From: Albidovulum sp.
GTDB lineage: Bacteria; Pseudomonadota; Alphaproteobacteria; Rhodobacterales; Rhodobacteraceae
Assembly: GCA_028823855.1 (NCBI GenBank)
Contig: JAPPFL010000005.1
Coordinates: forward strand, 16,426 to 80,425
Length of the DNA: 64,000 nucleotides
Direction: 5' to 3'
Shown: one piece after another, positions 26,358-34,772 of the stretch
How positions within the stretch are numbered: the stretch's first letter is position 1
Layout: every line of letters starts with the position of its first letter
Notes under the pieces: generated by a model
What the model was told of the DNA's origin: nothing
Seen by the model: only the letters and a program-made list of their open reading frames with translations
The model's database searches: none
Translations under genes and position numbers: made by a program

Positions 26358-27503
26358 ATGGGCGACCGACCAGAAGTCGTCGTAGCCGGCGCGGGGATCG
26401 CGGGAGTCATGACGGCGCTCCATCTCCTTCGAAAGGGCTGCAAGGTCACGCTTATCGACCGCTGGGAAGTCGGGCACAGCCGAGCGAGTTCATCGGACTA
26501 CACGCGCATTTTGCGGATGATACATGGTCGCGACGAGCTTTATACTGAGTGGGTTCGAGAATCGCGGCTTCGCTGGCTCGAATTGCAGGCGGAAATGAAC
26601 TGCACGCTGTTCGTGCAGTGCGGGGCCCTGGTTCTGGCGGGCGAAGGCCATACGGAATGGGAGGACGAGACTCTAAAGACCTTCGAGAGAATGGGCGTGC
26701 CGCATTTTCGCCTAGAACCGGACGAGATCCGAATGCGGTTTCCGCAATTCAGATGCACGAATGTTTCCTACGGTATCTACGAGCCGGAATCCGGTCTGCT
26801 CATGGCTCGCCGCGCCATCGTGCAAACGGCGAGCCTATTTAAGCGAAAGGGCGGAATTCTTCGCAGGGGCCGCGTAACCGCGGACGAAGACGAGCGCCCT
26901 TGCCTCGACGGCAGGCCGATCGAAGCCGATCTAATTGTCATGGCGGCCGGTCCGTGGCTCGGCGAGATTTTTCGCAAGACGGTTAGGCCGATTCTAAAAG
27001 TCATCCGCCAGGACATCGTTTACACATCGACGCCGGACTGCGACATCGATTTCGACTCGGATAGAATGCCGAGCTGGGTGGATCACGGCTACGGCGCCTA
27101 TGGCACGCCTTCGATCGAGGGGTGCGGGGTCAAGGCGGCGATCGCATGGACATCGACTGTGATCGATCTCGACGGCGACGAACGGGTCGTCGACGATGCG
27201 GCATTCCATCGAACGCGGCAATATTTGCGGCATCGTTTGCCCGGCTTGGCCGATCAGCGCGCCGTCGACCAGAAAGCTTGCCAGATATCGAACACGCCGG
27301 ACACGCACTTCATGCTGGATTTTCATCCCGAGCACGACAACGTGCTTATCGCGGGCGGCTGCTCGGGTCATCTATTCAAGCACGGCCCCCTTTTCGGCGA
27401 ATTCGCCGCCGGGGTGGGTCTTCGCGAATGGGGAACTCCCGAAAGATTTAAAATCTCAAGCCGGACGTCGCTCTCCGCCTCAGAATCGCCGTCCGGACGC
27501 TGA
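26358..27503 (+). CDS. Monomeric sarcosine oxidase-like FAD amine oxidase
   Basis: 381 aa of the DAO superfamily, closest in pattern to monomeric sarcosine/N-methyl amino acid oxidases. Visible: dinucleotide-binding VVVAGAGIAGVMTALHLLRK, ASSSDYTRILRMIHG (flavin contact), and the C-terminal QKACQISNTPDTHFMLDFHP and GGCSGHLFKHGP. The cysteine in KACQIS is where the family attaches FAD covalently, and the lysine after GH matches the oxygen-activating position. The ATG at 26358 follows GGAGG by eight bases; an ATG at 26343 lies inside that ribosome site. Expected products are an imine or aldehyde plus peroxide. It is divergent from, and probably functionally tied to, the BMC operon. Confidence 0.82.
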   Translation: MGDRPEVVVAGAGIAGVMTALHLLRKGCKVTLIDRWEVGHSRASSSDYTRILRMIHGRDELYTEWVRESRLRWLELQAEMNCTLFVQCGALVLAGEGHTEWEDETLKTFERMGVPHFRLEPDEIRMRFPQFRCTNVSYGIYEPESGLLMARRAIVQTASLFKRKGGILRRGRVTADEDERPCLDGRPIEADLIVMAAGPWLGEIFRKTVRPILKVIRQDIVYTSTPDCDIDFDSDRMPSWVDHGYGAYGTPSIEGCGVKAAIAWTSTVIDLDGDERVVDDAAFHRTRQYLRHRLPGLADQRAVDQKACQISNTPDTHFMLDFHPEHDNVLIAGGCSGHLFKHGPLFGEFAAGVGLREWGTPERFKISSRTSLSASESPSGR

Positions 27504-28027
27504 GCGACTCGCGCCACGGAAATTGAACCAATTTTTCTGGTTCAGGGTACCGAAGCTATCGATCTCTGCGGCTAGCCGAGTAATGACCTCGGTGCCGCCG
27601 AATTTCACCCGGATCCAAGGACTCGACTGCACCCGTTCCGATCGGCGGCTGCTACATGGCGGCGACGCGAAGCTCGACTTTGTCGCGACGCTCGCGTCGC
27701 AGCGGGAGAAGACTCTGAATCTCGTTAACGCGAGAATCGCTCCTTCCAGAAGATAGTTCGCGCCCACACCCAATTAGCGACCGCTCGCGACCGGAAATTC
27801 GCCCGGCATCGCAAAGAGCAGCGTCGTTGTCCTTTCGAAACTTCGAGGTCAAGTTGATTTACTCAAGAACTGAGCGGGCTCTCGCGAGAGAATCCACCTC
27901 GCGGCGGCCAGCGGCCGAAACTGAAACCGGTTTGATCCGGAATAGCGTTGTACGCCTCCGGTTGATGCGGGACTCAAGGCCGCCTACGATTGCCCGGCAG
28001 CGGGCGCTAGGCGAGGGATGCGCCACC
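27504..28027. other. Gene-free stretch after the oxidase gene
   Basis: No supported gene on either strand; open frames are short and have no motif. Probably decayed DNA flanking the insertion element. Confidence 0.4.
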
Positions 28028-28212
28028 ATGAGCGGAAAATTGGCGCATTACCGCTGCATCGGCCCGGTGGGGTCGGAATTCTGGCGAGTCGCGGTGCCGT
28101 CCGAAGTCGTTGTCGAGGTCGAGATGACGCATTTCGACGGGGACAATCCGGGCCGCTACGCGGCACCGGGCGTCCGGGAGATGCGGCGCGTGTCCCGGAA
28201 ATGTCGCGGACG
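28028..28212 (+). pseudogene. Possible gene start cut off by the IS element
   Basis: An ATG at 28028 with GAGGGA about ten bases ahead opens a frame beginning MSGKLAHYRCIGPVG, then SEFWRVAVPSEVVVEVEM and THFDGDNPGRYAAPG. Third codon positions are mostly G or C, which looks coding. The frame runs straight into the IS left end at 28213. No family was recognised, and continuation on the other side of the element was not established. Could be chance. Confidence 0.3.
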
Positions 28213-28238
28213 CGCGGTCTGCCCATTGGTCTTAATTT
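28213..28238 (+). repeat. IS left terminal inverted repeat
   Basis: 26-bp end containing GCCCATTGGTCTTAATTT; it pairs with 29511-29536, differing at two positions. The transposase stop codon lies at its inner edge. Confidence 0.8.
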
Positions 28239-29470
28239 CAATCGGGACGCAACAGCTTGCGCATCGCGCTTTCCGGTCCCAGCCTCCTGGCGCGCTCCGC
28301 GGCCCGGGACGCGTCGGCGAGCCGGGCGCAACCGAGCCAGACGACCTCGCTGCCCGGCGGCCGGTCGTGCTTGCGGTGCAGGTGGCCGCCCATGGCCGCG
28401 ACGAGGTTCATCGCCTGGCCGAGGTTCTCCGGCCCCTTGACGCGCCGCTCCGCGGCGAAGTCCGAAAGCACCGCGATCTCGACGTCGGAGAAGAAGGATG
28501 CCGCGTCCAGCTCCGGCGTCTCGCGCCCGCACAGCGTCAGCGCGGCCAGCCTCCATGCGATCACGGCGTTGATCGCGGCGGCGCGCTGGATGCGCTCGGC
28601 GGTCGCGTGCGCGATCTCCTCGACCTTGCAGCCCGACTTCAGAATCCTGTGCCAGTCCTCGATGCGCCAGCGCAGGGCGTAGAGCCTCAACGCCTCGCGG
28701 GCCCCGCTCTCGTCGGCGATCGGCAGCGTCGCCGGCAGAAGCTATTCGAGGCGCTCCGAGCCGTCGGCGGGATCCGACTCTTCGGAGACGTGCACCGCCG
28801 CGAGCTTGAAGGGCCTGGCTCCGAACCGCCCGCGCTTCTTCTCCGGCACCGGGATCTCCAGCGGCTTCCAGCGGAGCTCGCACGCCGCCTGCCGCGCCTC
28901 CCGGGCGTTCCTCGCCGTCGATCCCCGCGCCGACTTCCGCGCCGGCGACCGCGCCTAGATCGTCGCGCTCTCGGCCAGCCTCTTCGCCAGCCGGGCGCGC
29001 CAGTCCTCGGCGAGCCGCCGCATGCAGGCGGCCAGCGCCATCGACACGAGGTTGCGGCAGCGGACCTGCGGGCGGATCAGGAACCGCGCCAGGCCGACGA
29101 CGAGGTGCAGCCGCTCCTCCCGAGCCGCCGCGCCCCATCCGATCCAGGCGTCGCGCGCCGCCAGCGCCAGGGCCGGCGAGGCGAAGTGGGCACCGCCCAG
29201 CCAGCCGTGCGCGAAGCCGAACAGGTAGCGGAGCTGGCGCCCGAACTGGGTGCGCGCGCCCAGCGGATGCTCGCGCTCCATCGCCGCCAGCGCCGAAAGG
29301 CAGCCCGTCAGCTGCGGCCGCCCCCGCGCGTCGAGAAAGCCGAAGGCCTCGCAGACGCGGCGCCCGGCCGCCGATCGGCTTTCGAACTTCCCGTCCTCCA
29401 GGATTCCGGCGAGCCGCGCGAAGCCGCCGGGCGATGCGAGGGTGCGGCGAACCGGGCTTTGCTTCTCCAT
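28238..29470 (-). pseudogene. IS4-family transposase remnant
   Basis: One continuous frame interrupted by TAG codons at 28955-28957 and 28742-28744. The N-terminal piece (from 29470) has a DUF4338-like region (RRVCEAFGFLDARGRPQLTG, then a LVVGLARFLIRPQVRCRNLV block). The C-terminal piece has YALRWRIEDWHRILKSGCKV, which is an exact Y-(2)-R-(3)-E-(6)-K signature of IS4 transposases. The central part carrying the two catalytic aspartates is deleted; between the stops only RGRFGARPFKLAAVHVSEES and neighbours survive. At 411 codons against roughly 450-500 in intact relatives, it cannot be active. Confidence 0.82.
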
Positions 29471-29510
29471 CCCGCGCTGATACGGGAAAAAAGTGAACTA
29501 GTGCAGAGCT

Positions 29511-29536
29511 AAATTAAGACCAACGGGCAGGCCGCG
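29511..29536 (-). repeat. IS right terminal inverted repeat
   Basis: 26-bp end beginning AAATTAAGACCAACGGGC, the reverse complement of the left end with two mismatches. Confidence 0.8.
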
Positions 29537-30203
29537 GGAGAGGCGTGTCGACCAAGCTGCCTATCGGCATGTGAGCCACGCGACGAATGTTCCGAACCGC
29601 TTCGTATTCCCTCATCGCGCAGGAATGGGGAATGCCCGAAACAGGGAATATATGGAGAATTTCAGCAACCGAATCCGGTGCCGTAGCGCCGACTTTTCCA
29701 CAGACAATAAACCCGGCATCGACGGAAAACTGTGAATACTTCTTTCTTCTCTATCCTACAAAAATCGGAGATTTGGCCGGCCCCGAGACTTTCGATCGAG
29801 CCGTTGGCGGCAATCGTCGCGCCACGGTTTATTCCGCCATTGACAGGAATTTTCCTCGACGCAGACGCTGAAACGCGAATCGCTTCTTCGAACGCGCCGC
29901 CAACAGGGCGGCCGCGCTTCGCAAGTACACTTAGCGAACGATCAAATCTTCGACTTCAAACGAATGGCTACACGTCGGCAAACGCGCCGACAATTTCCGT
30001 AGCGATTCCCGGAATATTCGGCGATTGCGCGGAGAAAGCTGCTGTTTGCGCGCGAAAGGCTGAAGGATCCCCGCCTGGTCGAGCCGGTCGACTCGCTACA
30101 AGGCCGATCGTGCTTTCGCCTCAATTGCGCCGCAAGGAACGGACACAAGCCGCGCTGTCCAAGGAACTGCAACGCGCATCATTGACAGCGCTTGTCTTTT
30201 CAA
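29537..30203. other. Gene-free stretch between IS and peptide transporter
   Basis: No recognised gene. A plus-strand frame crosses it into the antisense of the binding-protein gene and shows no family motif. Confidence 0.4.
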
Positions 30204-30231
30204 GCCGAGCCGCTCAGACGAGCGGCTCGGC
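30204..30231 (-). terminator. Perfect 12-bp hairpin downstream of binding-protein gene
   Basis: Arms 30204-30215 and 30220-30231 are perfect complements (GCCGAGCCGCTC) around a 4-nt loop. It lies 52 bp past the stop of the minus-strand binding-protein gene. A weak T-bearing tail (TTGAAAAG) follows in that direction rather than a real U-run, so termination may be partial or factor-assisted. Confidence 0.6.
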
Positions 30232-30283
30232 GAACGATTGCGACCCTGTCGGGTCCTCGCTAAAATGGCAACGCTTCCTGGAT

Positions 30284-31888
30284 TTATGCAAACCACCAGC
30301 GTTCGCATGCTTTGGCGCCGTCCATTTCCCAGTTGGCTGCGACCTCCTCGGCATGAGCAACCTCTGTGCTCAAGCCCATGACGTAGTTCGCAAACATCGG
30401 GATCAGCGCGCCGCCGTCGTCGTGGATCAGCCACTGCGCTTCTTCGTAAAGAGCACGGCGCTTTTCTTGGTCAATTTCAGCGCGCGCCAATATGACGACC
30501 TCATTAAAACGTTTTGCGGCCGGCGAATCGCGCCACGCGGTATCGTTCCATTCGGTCCCTTCAACGTACGCCGACGAAAACATCCAGTCCTCCGTCGGGC
30601 GACCGCCCCAGTAGCATGTAACCCACGGTTTTTTGTTCCAAACATTCGACCAGTAGCCATCGGTAGGCTCGCGCACGACTTCGATGTCGATGCCGACTTC
30701 CGCCGCCGAGGCGGCTATCAATTGCGCCGCATCCACCGCGCCAGGGAATGCAGCGTCGGAAGTCGAAAGCTGAATTGTTCCGCTATGGCCGGATTTCTTG
30801 TAGTGCGCCGCCGCCATTTCCGGGTCGAATTCGCGTTGGGCAATGTTGCCTGCGTGGAATTGATTCGCCGTGGAGATCGGGTGGTCGTTGCCAAGAGCTC
30901 CGTGACCCAACAGGATTTTGTCGACCAGCTCTTGCCGTTTGACCGATAGCTTCAATGCCATTCTCAGATCGTAATTGTCAAACGGAGGCGTATCGACCCG
31001 CATCGGCATCGTATAGTGAAGCGTTCCGGTAGTTTCCAGTATGACGATGGAAGGCGCTCTCGCCAGCAAGGCTACGGTCTTGGGGTCGGCGCGGTCGATT
31101 GCGTTGACGCTTCCATTCAACAACGCGTTTTGCCGCGCCGATACATCCACGATCGCCAGTATTTCGACTTCATCGAAATAGGCCCTGTCCGATTTATAGT
31201 AGTTCGGATTGCGATGACCCCTGACCCTGACTCCGGGTTCAAAACTGTCGATTACGTACGGACCCGTGCCAATTCCGGAAAGCGGATCGATTTCGCCGTT
31301 CTCCGAAGCGATGATTTGGAAATGGTAGTCGCTTACGAGATACGGAAAATCCGCATTGGCATCTTCCAGTTCAAAGATGATTGAGTTTCCGTCGGCTACG
31401 ATATCGGTGACCTTTTCCAGATTTCCTTTTGCGGCCGACATCGAGTCTTCGCCCCTATGGTGGTTCAATGACGCGATTACATCTTCCGGTGCAACCGTTT
31501 TGCCATTGTGAAATTCCATTCCATCGCGCAGTGTGAACACCCAAGTCTTGGCATCCGACGTTTCGTAGCTCTCCGCTAAATCGCCCACCAGCTTGCCGTT
31601 AGGCGCCACTTCCGTCAGCGTGTTTCCATAAAGATAGCCGGTGTTGGTCATAAAGCCGTTTTCATAGGTCGCGGGGTCAAGGGAATCCGTTGTTTGACCA
31701 TGTCCCATGGCCATGCGGAAGTATCCGCCCCGTTTCGGAGTGGACGCAAACGCGCCTTCCGCAATTCCGACTGCTGCCGGCAACGATACGCCCGCTGCAA
31801 CGGCGGACGAAATAAAGTCGCGGCGAGATAGGCTGCCATTCGCCAATTTCCTTTTCTGCCGCATTATGAATTCATTCGTTTTTGTCAT
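30284..31888 (-). CDS. Tat-exported peptide-type ABC transporter binding protein
   Basis: 534 aa, SBP family 5. The leader (residues ~15-50) holds SLSRRDFISSAVAAGVSLPA, a twin-arginine signal rather than the ordinary Sec leader of the other family-5 protein at 6467. Core pattern: TDSLDPATYENGFM, GDLAESYETSDAKTWVFTLR, DGMEFHNGKTVAPEDVIASL and FANYVMGLSTEVAHAEEVAA near the end. A GGAAGAGGA ribosome site precedes the ATG. It stands divergent to the permease/ATPase operon at 32875-36390, which lacks its own binding protein, so they very probably form one importer. Ligand unknown. Confidence 0.88.
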   Translation of the reverse strand: MTKTNEFIMRQKRKLANGSLSRRDFISSAVAAGVSLPAAVGIAEGAFASTPKRGGYFRMAMGHGQTTDSLDPATYENGFMTNTGYLYGNTLTEVAPNGKLVGDLAESYETSDAKTWVFTLRDGMEFHNGKTVAPEDVIASLNHHRGEDSMSAAKGNLEKVTDIVADGNSIIFELEDANADFPYLVSDYHFQIIASENGEIDPLSGIGTGPYVIDSFEPGVRVRGHRNPNYYKSDRAYFDEVEILAIVDVSARQNALLNGSVNAIDRADPKTVALLARAPSIVILETTGTLHYTMPMRVDTPPFDNYDLRMALKLSVKRQELVDKILLGHGALGNDHPISTANQFHAGNIAQREFDPEMAAAHYKKSGHSGTIQLSTSDAAFPGAVDAAQLIAASAAEVGIDIEVVREPTDGYWSNVWNKKPWVTCYWGGRPTEDWMFSSAYVEGTEWNDTAWRDSPAAKRFNEVVILARAEIDQEKRRALYEEAQWLIHDDGGALIPMFANYVMGLSTEVAHAEEVAANWEMDGAKACERWWFA

Positions 31889-32670
31889 TCCTCTTCCTTC
31901 CGTTTCGATTGACTATCCTGTTTCTTTAAGTTCAATATTAACACAAGAATTCAGAATTGCGAGCATACAATATTTGCAAGGCGTGCGGCTGTTTCGACAA
32001 TCGAGTGTCCTTTCGCAACCGTTTCCGGATTAGCAAGCCATTGAGCGGCTGCGGGACGGTTGAGATCAAATTAATCCCCGCGGATTCGCCCGCGCATAGG
32101 AGCATAGCCGCATAGCGTTAAGGCGGCGCCAAATTTCGAATAGCTAAAAAAGCGTCGGCGTGCATCAACCTACAATATCGATAAATTCGGGAAACGACGT
32201 TTCTCGTTTCCTAAATCGAATTGTTCGCATTCTTTGACTGATCGCAGCAGGAAGGGTAGTAGGCAGGCCTTGCAGGACATGCTGCAATGACAAGAACGGT
32301 TCACCAACAGATCCGAAATTCAACTATTTCGCAACCGCCTGTTATTCTTGCGAGACGCGTTGCCAAATTGCATCGGCGAAAGGTTTCGGCAACTGCGAAC
32401 GCTTGAAATTTCACTTGTCCGATTGGAATCGCGCCGTTTCGTCTAGGCAACAGAATGTCGGTCCCGGCATTTGTTTCGAATCAAGCTTCGGCGCTCGCCA
32501 TTTGTTGATATTCAAGAAGCATCGGCGAGTTCTTGCTCGAAAGAGAAAATTTATTCGCATGTTCGTCGCGCCTTGCAGTTGGCTTGGTTCGGTTCGCATT
32601 GTAATAAGCGCGTAAGAAACTTGTGGATCTAGGCTGCGGCAACCATTGCTGCGTATGGTTGACATCGATC
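31889..32670. other. Gene-free divergent region of the second peptide transporter
   Basis: About 0.8 kb with relatively high A+T and no recognisable gene. It must carry the promoters for the binding protein (minus) and perhaps for the permease operon (plus). Small frames around 32403-32782 on both strands have no motif. Confidence 0.4.
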
Positions 32671-32699
32671 CAAGGTGCGGTCGGAATCCGCACCTTGGC
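32671..32699 (+). promoter_or_regulatory. Perfect 11-bp inverted repeat upstream of permease operon
   Basis: CCAAGGTGCGG (32671-32681) and CCGCACCTTGG (32689-32699) are exact complements with a 7-nt loop. No T-run follows. It sits 175 bp before the permease ATG and could be a leader hairpin or an operator. Confidence 0.55.
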
Positions 32700-32874
32700 G
32701 AGACCGCCGGAAATGGCTGCTCGGCGCAGACAAAAACGCTATGCCTTCGCTGTGTTGAAGCTAAACGCGCAGATGCGGACAAGCCGCGATGTCCGGTACT
32801 GGCTTGAGACGGCCGCCTGGTTCGGATCCAATTGTTGGTCGTGCTGGCTTTCGACGTCAGGAAGCGAGGAATAA

Positions 32875-33855
32875 ATGCACCCAGTTGTTTCCACGGTTTT
32901 GAAGCGTCTCGCTTTAGGATTGGTTACCCTCGTATTTGTTTCCATCATTATATTCTGCTCGATCCAGTTGCTTCCCGGCGACTTTGGCGAGGCGATTTTG
33001 GGCCAAGCGGCAACGGAAGAAACCGTCGCCGCGTTTCGGAGAGAATTGGGTCTCGATAAGCCAGCCGTTTATCGCTATTTCGACTGGATAGGCTCGGTTA
33101 TGACCGGAGATTTCGGTACATCGTTCTCAGGAAGATCCGCCTCCGGCGTCAACCGGGCAAGACCGGTCGTTGATTTGGTGGGTCCAAGACTCGGCAACAC
33201 GCTTTTTCTCGCTTCGATTGCGGCGTTGATTTCGGTTCCTCTCGCATTGTTCCTCGGAATCACCGCCGCCTTGTGGCGCAATTCCGTCTACGACAAGCTA
33301 GCCAGCGCGACCACGCTGACGACGATTTCCTTTCCCGAATTTTTCGTTGCCTATGTATTGATTCTCCTTATCGGCACGTTGTGGCCGATTTTTCCGAGCC
33401 TGGCCGATGTCGAGGCCGGGATGCCGTTTTGGGAACGGGTCTACAAGACGATGTTGCCGTCGATTACGCTGACCCTTGTGATCGTAGCCCACTTGATGCG
33501 AATGACGCGGGCCGCGATAATCAACCTGCTGGCCAGCCCCTATATAGAAATGGCAAGGTTGAAGGGCGAACCTGCGATTCGCGTGATATTGAAACACGCG
33601 CTGCCCAACGCATGGGCGCCCATCGCGGCGGTGATCGCCTTCAATCTTGCTTATCTTATTGTTGGCGTCGTCGTCGTCGAAGTCGTTTTTGTTTATCCTG
33701 GGATTGGACAGTTGATGGTCGATGCCGTGTCGTCGCGCGACATTCCGGTCGTCCAGGCTTGCGCGCTGATTTTCGCGGCGACCTATATTCTTTTGAACCT
33801 TACTGCCGACATCATCGGCATCGTCTCCAACCCGAGACTTTTGCATCCTAAATGA
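32875..33855 (+). CDS. Peptide-type ABC transporter permease (DppB-like), system 2
   Basis: 326-aa inner-membrane permease: VVSTVLKRLALGLVTLVFVS, SIQLLPGDFGEAILGQAA, GDFGTSFSGR and the cytoplasmic loop MARLKGEPAIRVILKHALPN. A GAGGAA site precedes the ATG. Relative to the usual DppB the periplasmic PGD motif is followed by F-G-E, as in glutathione/oligopeptide variants. It overlaps the next permease by four bases. Confidence 0.9.
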   Translation: MHPVVSTVLKRLALGLVTLVFVSIIIFCSIQLLPGDFGEAILGQAATEETVAAFRRELGLDKPAVYRYFDWIGSVMTGDFGTSFSGRSASGVNRARPVVDLVGPRLGNTLFLASIAALISVPLALFLGITAALWRNSVYDKLASATTLTTISFPEFFVAYVLILLIGTLWPIFPSLADVEAGMPFWERVYKTMLPSITLTLVIVAHLMRMTRAAIINLLASPYIEMARLKGEPAIRVILKHALPNAWAPIAAVIAFNLAYLIVGVVVVEVVFVYPGIGQLMVDAVSSRDIPVVQACALIFAATYILLNLTADIIGIVSNPRLLHPK

Positions 33856-34772
33856 CCGACGCAAGAAAATCCTATTCGGCCGCCGCCGAGGTTGGGTTCG
33901 TAAGAACTCGCAGAACACGCCTGGCGAGGATGTGGATCGAGTTGAAGAAAGCGCCTCCTACAGCAATTTTCGGCTTGGCAGTGATTATGTTCTACATAAT
34001 TTTAGGTGTATTCGCCCCTTGGATCGCGCCGTACGGCGAAGCGGAGATATTTCCGCAGCCGTTCGCTTCCTGGAGTTCCGAGCACTGGTTCGGGACGGAT
34101 CAAATAGGGCGAGATATCTTGTCGCGCCTGATTTACGGAAGCAGAAACACTATCGGGATAGCGCTGGTGACAACTTTGATCGCCTTCCTGATTGGCGGCG
34201 TGTTCGGTCTCGTCGCGGCCATCACCAGGAATTGGATCGACCAGTTGATCAGCCGGGGCGTGGATGTCCTCATGGCCATTCCAAGCCTGATTTTTGCCTT
34301 GATGCTTCTGTCGATTTTCGGGTCGTCGGCATGGAGCTTGATACTGATCATAGCCGTCCTGGATTCTACGCGCGTCTTTCGACTAACGCGCGCAACGGCG
34401 ATCAATGTTGCGGTCATGGAGTATGTCGAAGCGGCCACGCTGCGAGGCGAAAAGCTTGGATGGGTAATGCGCCGGGAAATCTTGCCTAATATCCTTCCTC
34501 CGCTGGTGGCGGAATTCGGGCTCAGGTTCTGCTTCGTGTTTCTCACTATCGCCGCGCTGTCCTTTCTCGGAGTAGGAATCCAGCCCCCGACGGCGGACTG
34601 GGGAACGATGGTTCGTGAAACCGCAAATCTTATCCAGTTCGCCAGATTCGATCTGAAAGCAGGATTGACGCCGCTGCTTCCAGCAAGCGCAATCGCCTTG
34701 ATAACGGTCGCCGTGAATTTCGTTGTTGACTGGTTCCTTCATAAATCTAGCGGTCTGCGCGATGAGCACTGA
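33852..34772 (+). CDS. Peptide-type ABC transporter permease (DppC-like), system 2
   Basis: 306-aa partner permease with an N-terminal cytosolic tail (RTRRTRLARMWIELKKAPPT), one membrane helix, FGTDQIGRDILSRLIYGSRN, the loop EAATLRGEKLGWVMRREILP and the terminal LSFLGVGIQPPTADWGTMVR motif. The ATG lies in the upstream stop (ATGA). Its C-terminus overlaps the ATPase gene by 11 nt. Confidence 0.91.
   Translation: MTDARKSYSAAAEVGFVRTRRTRLARMWIELKKAPPTAIFGLAVIMFYIILGVFAPWIAPYGEAEIFPQPFASWSSEHWFGTDQIGRDILSRLIYGSRNTIGIALVTTLIAFLIGGVFGLVAAITRNWIDQLISRGVDVLMAIPSLIFALMLLSIFGSSAWSLILIIAVLDSTRVFRLTRATAINVAVMEYVEAATLRGEKLGWVMRREILPNILPPLVAEFGLRFCFVFLTIAALSFLGVGIQPPTADWGTMVRETANLIQFARFDLKAGLTPLLPASAIALITVAVNFVVDWFLHKSSGLRDEH

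Larger units (their letters stand above)
28213..29536 (-). mobile_element. Degenerate IS4-family insertion sequence, 1.3 kb
   Basis: Two terminal inverted repeats of 26 bp (28213-28238 and 29511-29536, two mismatches) frame a single transposase reading direction on the minus strand. The interior is much richer in G+C than the flanks, marking it as foreign. The transposase is dead (two in-frame stops and missing catalytic segments). No clear target-site duplication was found, so ancient insertion with flank drift is likely. Confidence 0.8.

Noticed and set aside
28742..28957. Two in-frame TAG codons in the transposase as possible stop-codon recoding
   Set aside because: Other genes in the window terminate normally, and the transposase also lacks its catalytic core, so decay is the simpler explanation.
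27984..29138. 384-codon minus-strand frame overlapping the transposase
   Set aside because: A frame-shadow of the G+C-rich IS; the frame with the Y(2)R(3)E(6)K signature is the real one.
27827..29512. 561-codon plus-strand open frame
   Set aside because: Mostly antisense to the IS4 transposase remnant, of low-complexity Arg/Pro/Ala composition. Only its beginning (28028-28212) is kept, as a weak candidate.
28200..29550. Target-site duplication for the IS4 element
   Set aside because: The bases next to the two ends share only short G+C-rich similarity (C-G-C-G-G) that is also part of the extended inverted repeats, so it cannot be taken as a duplication.
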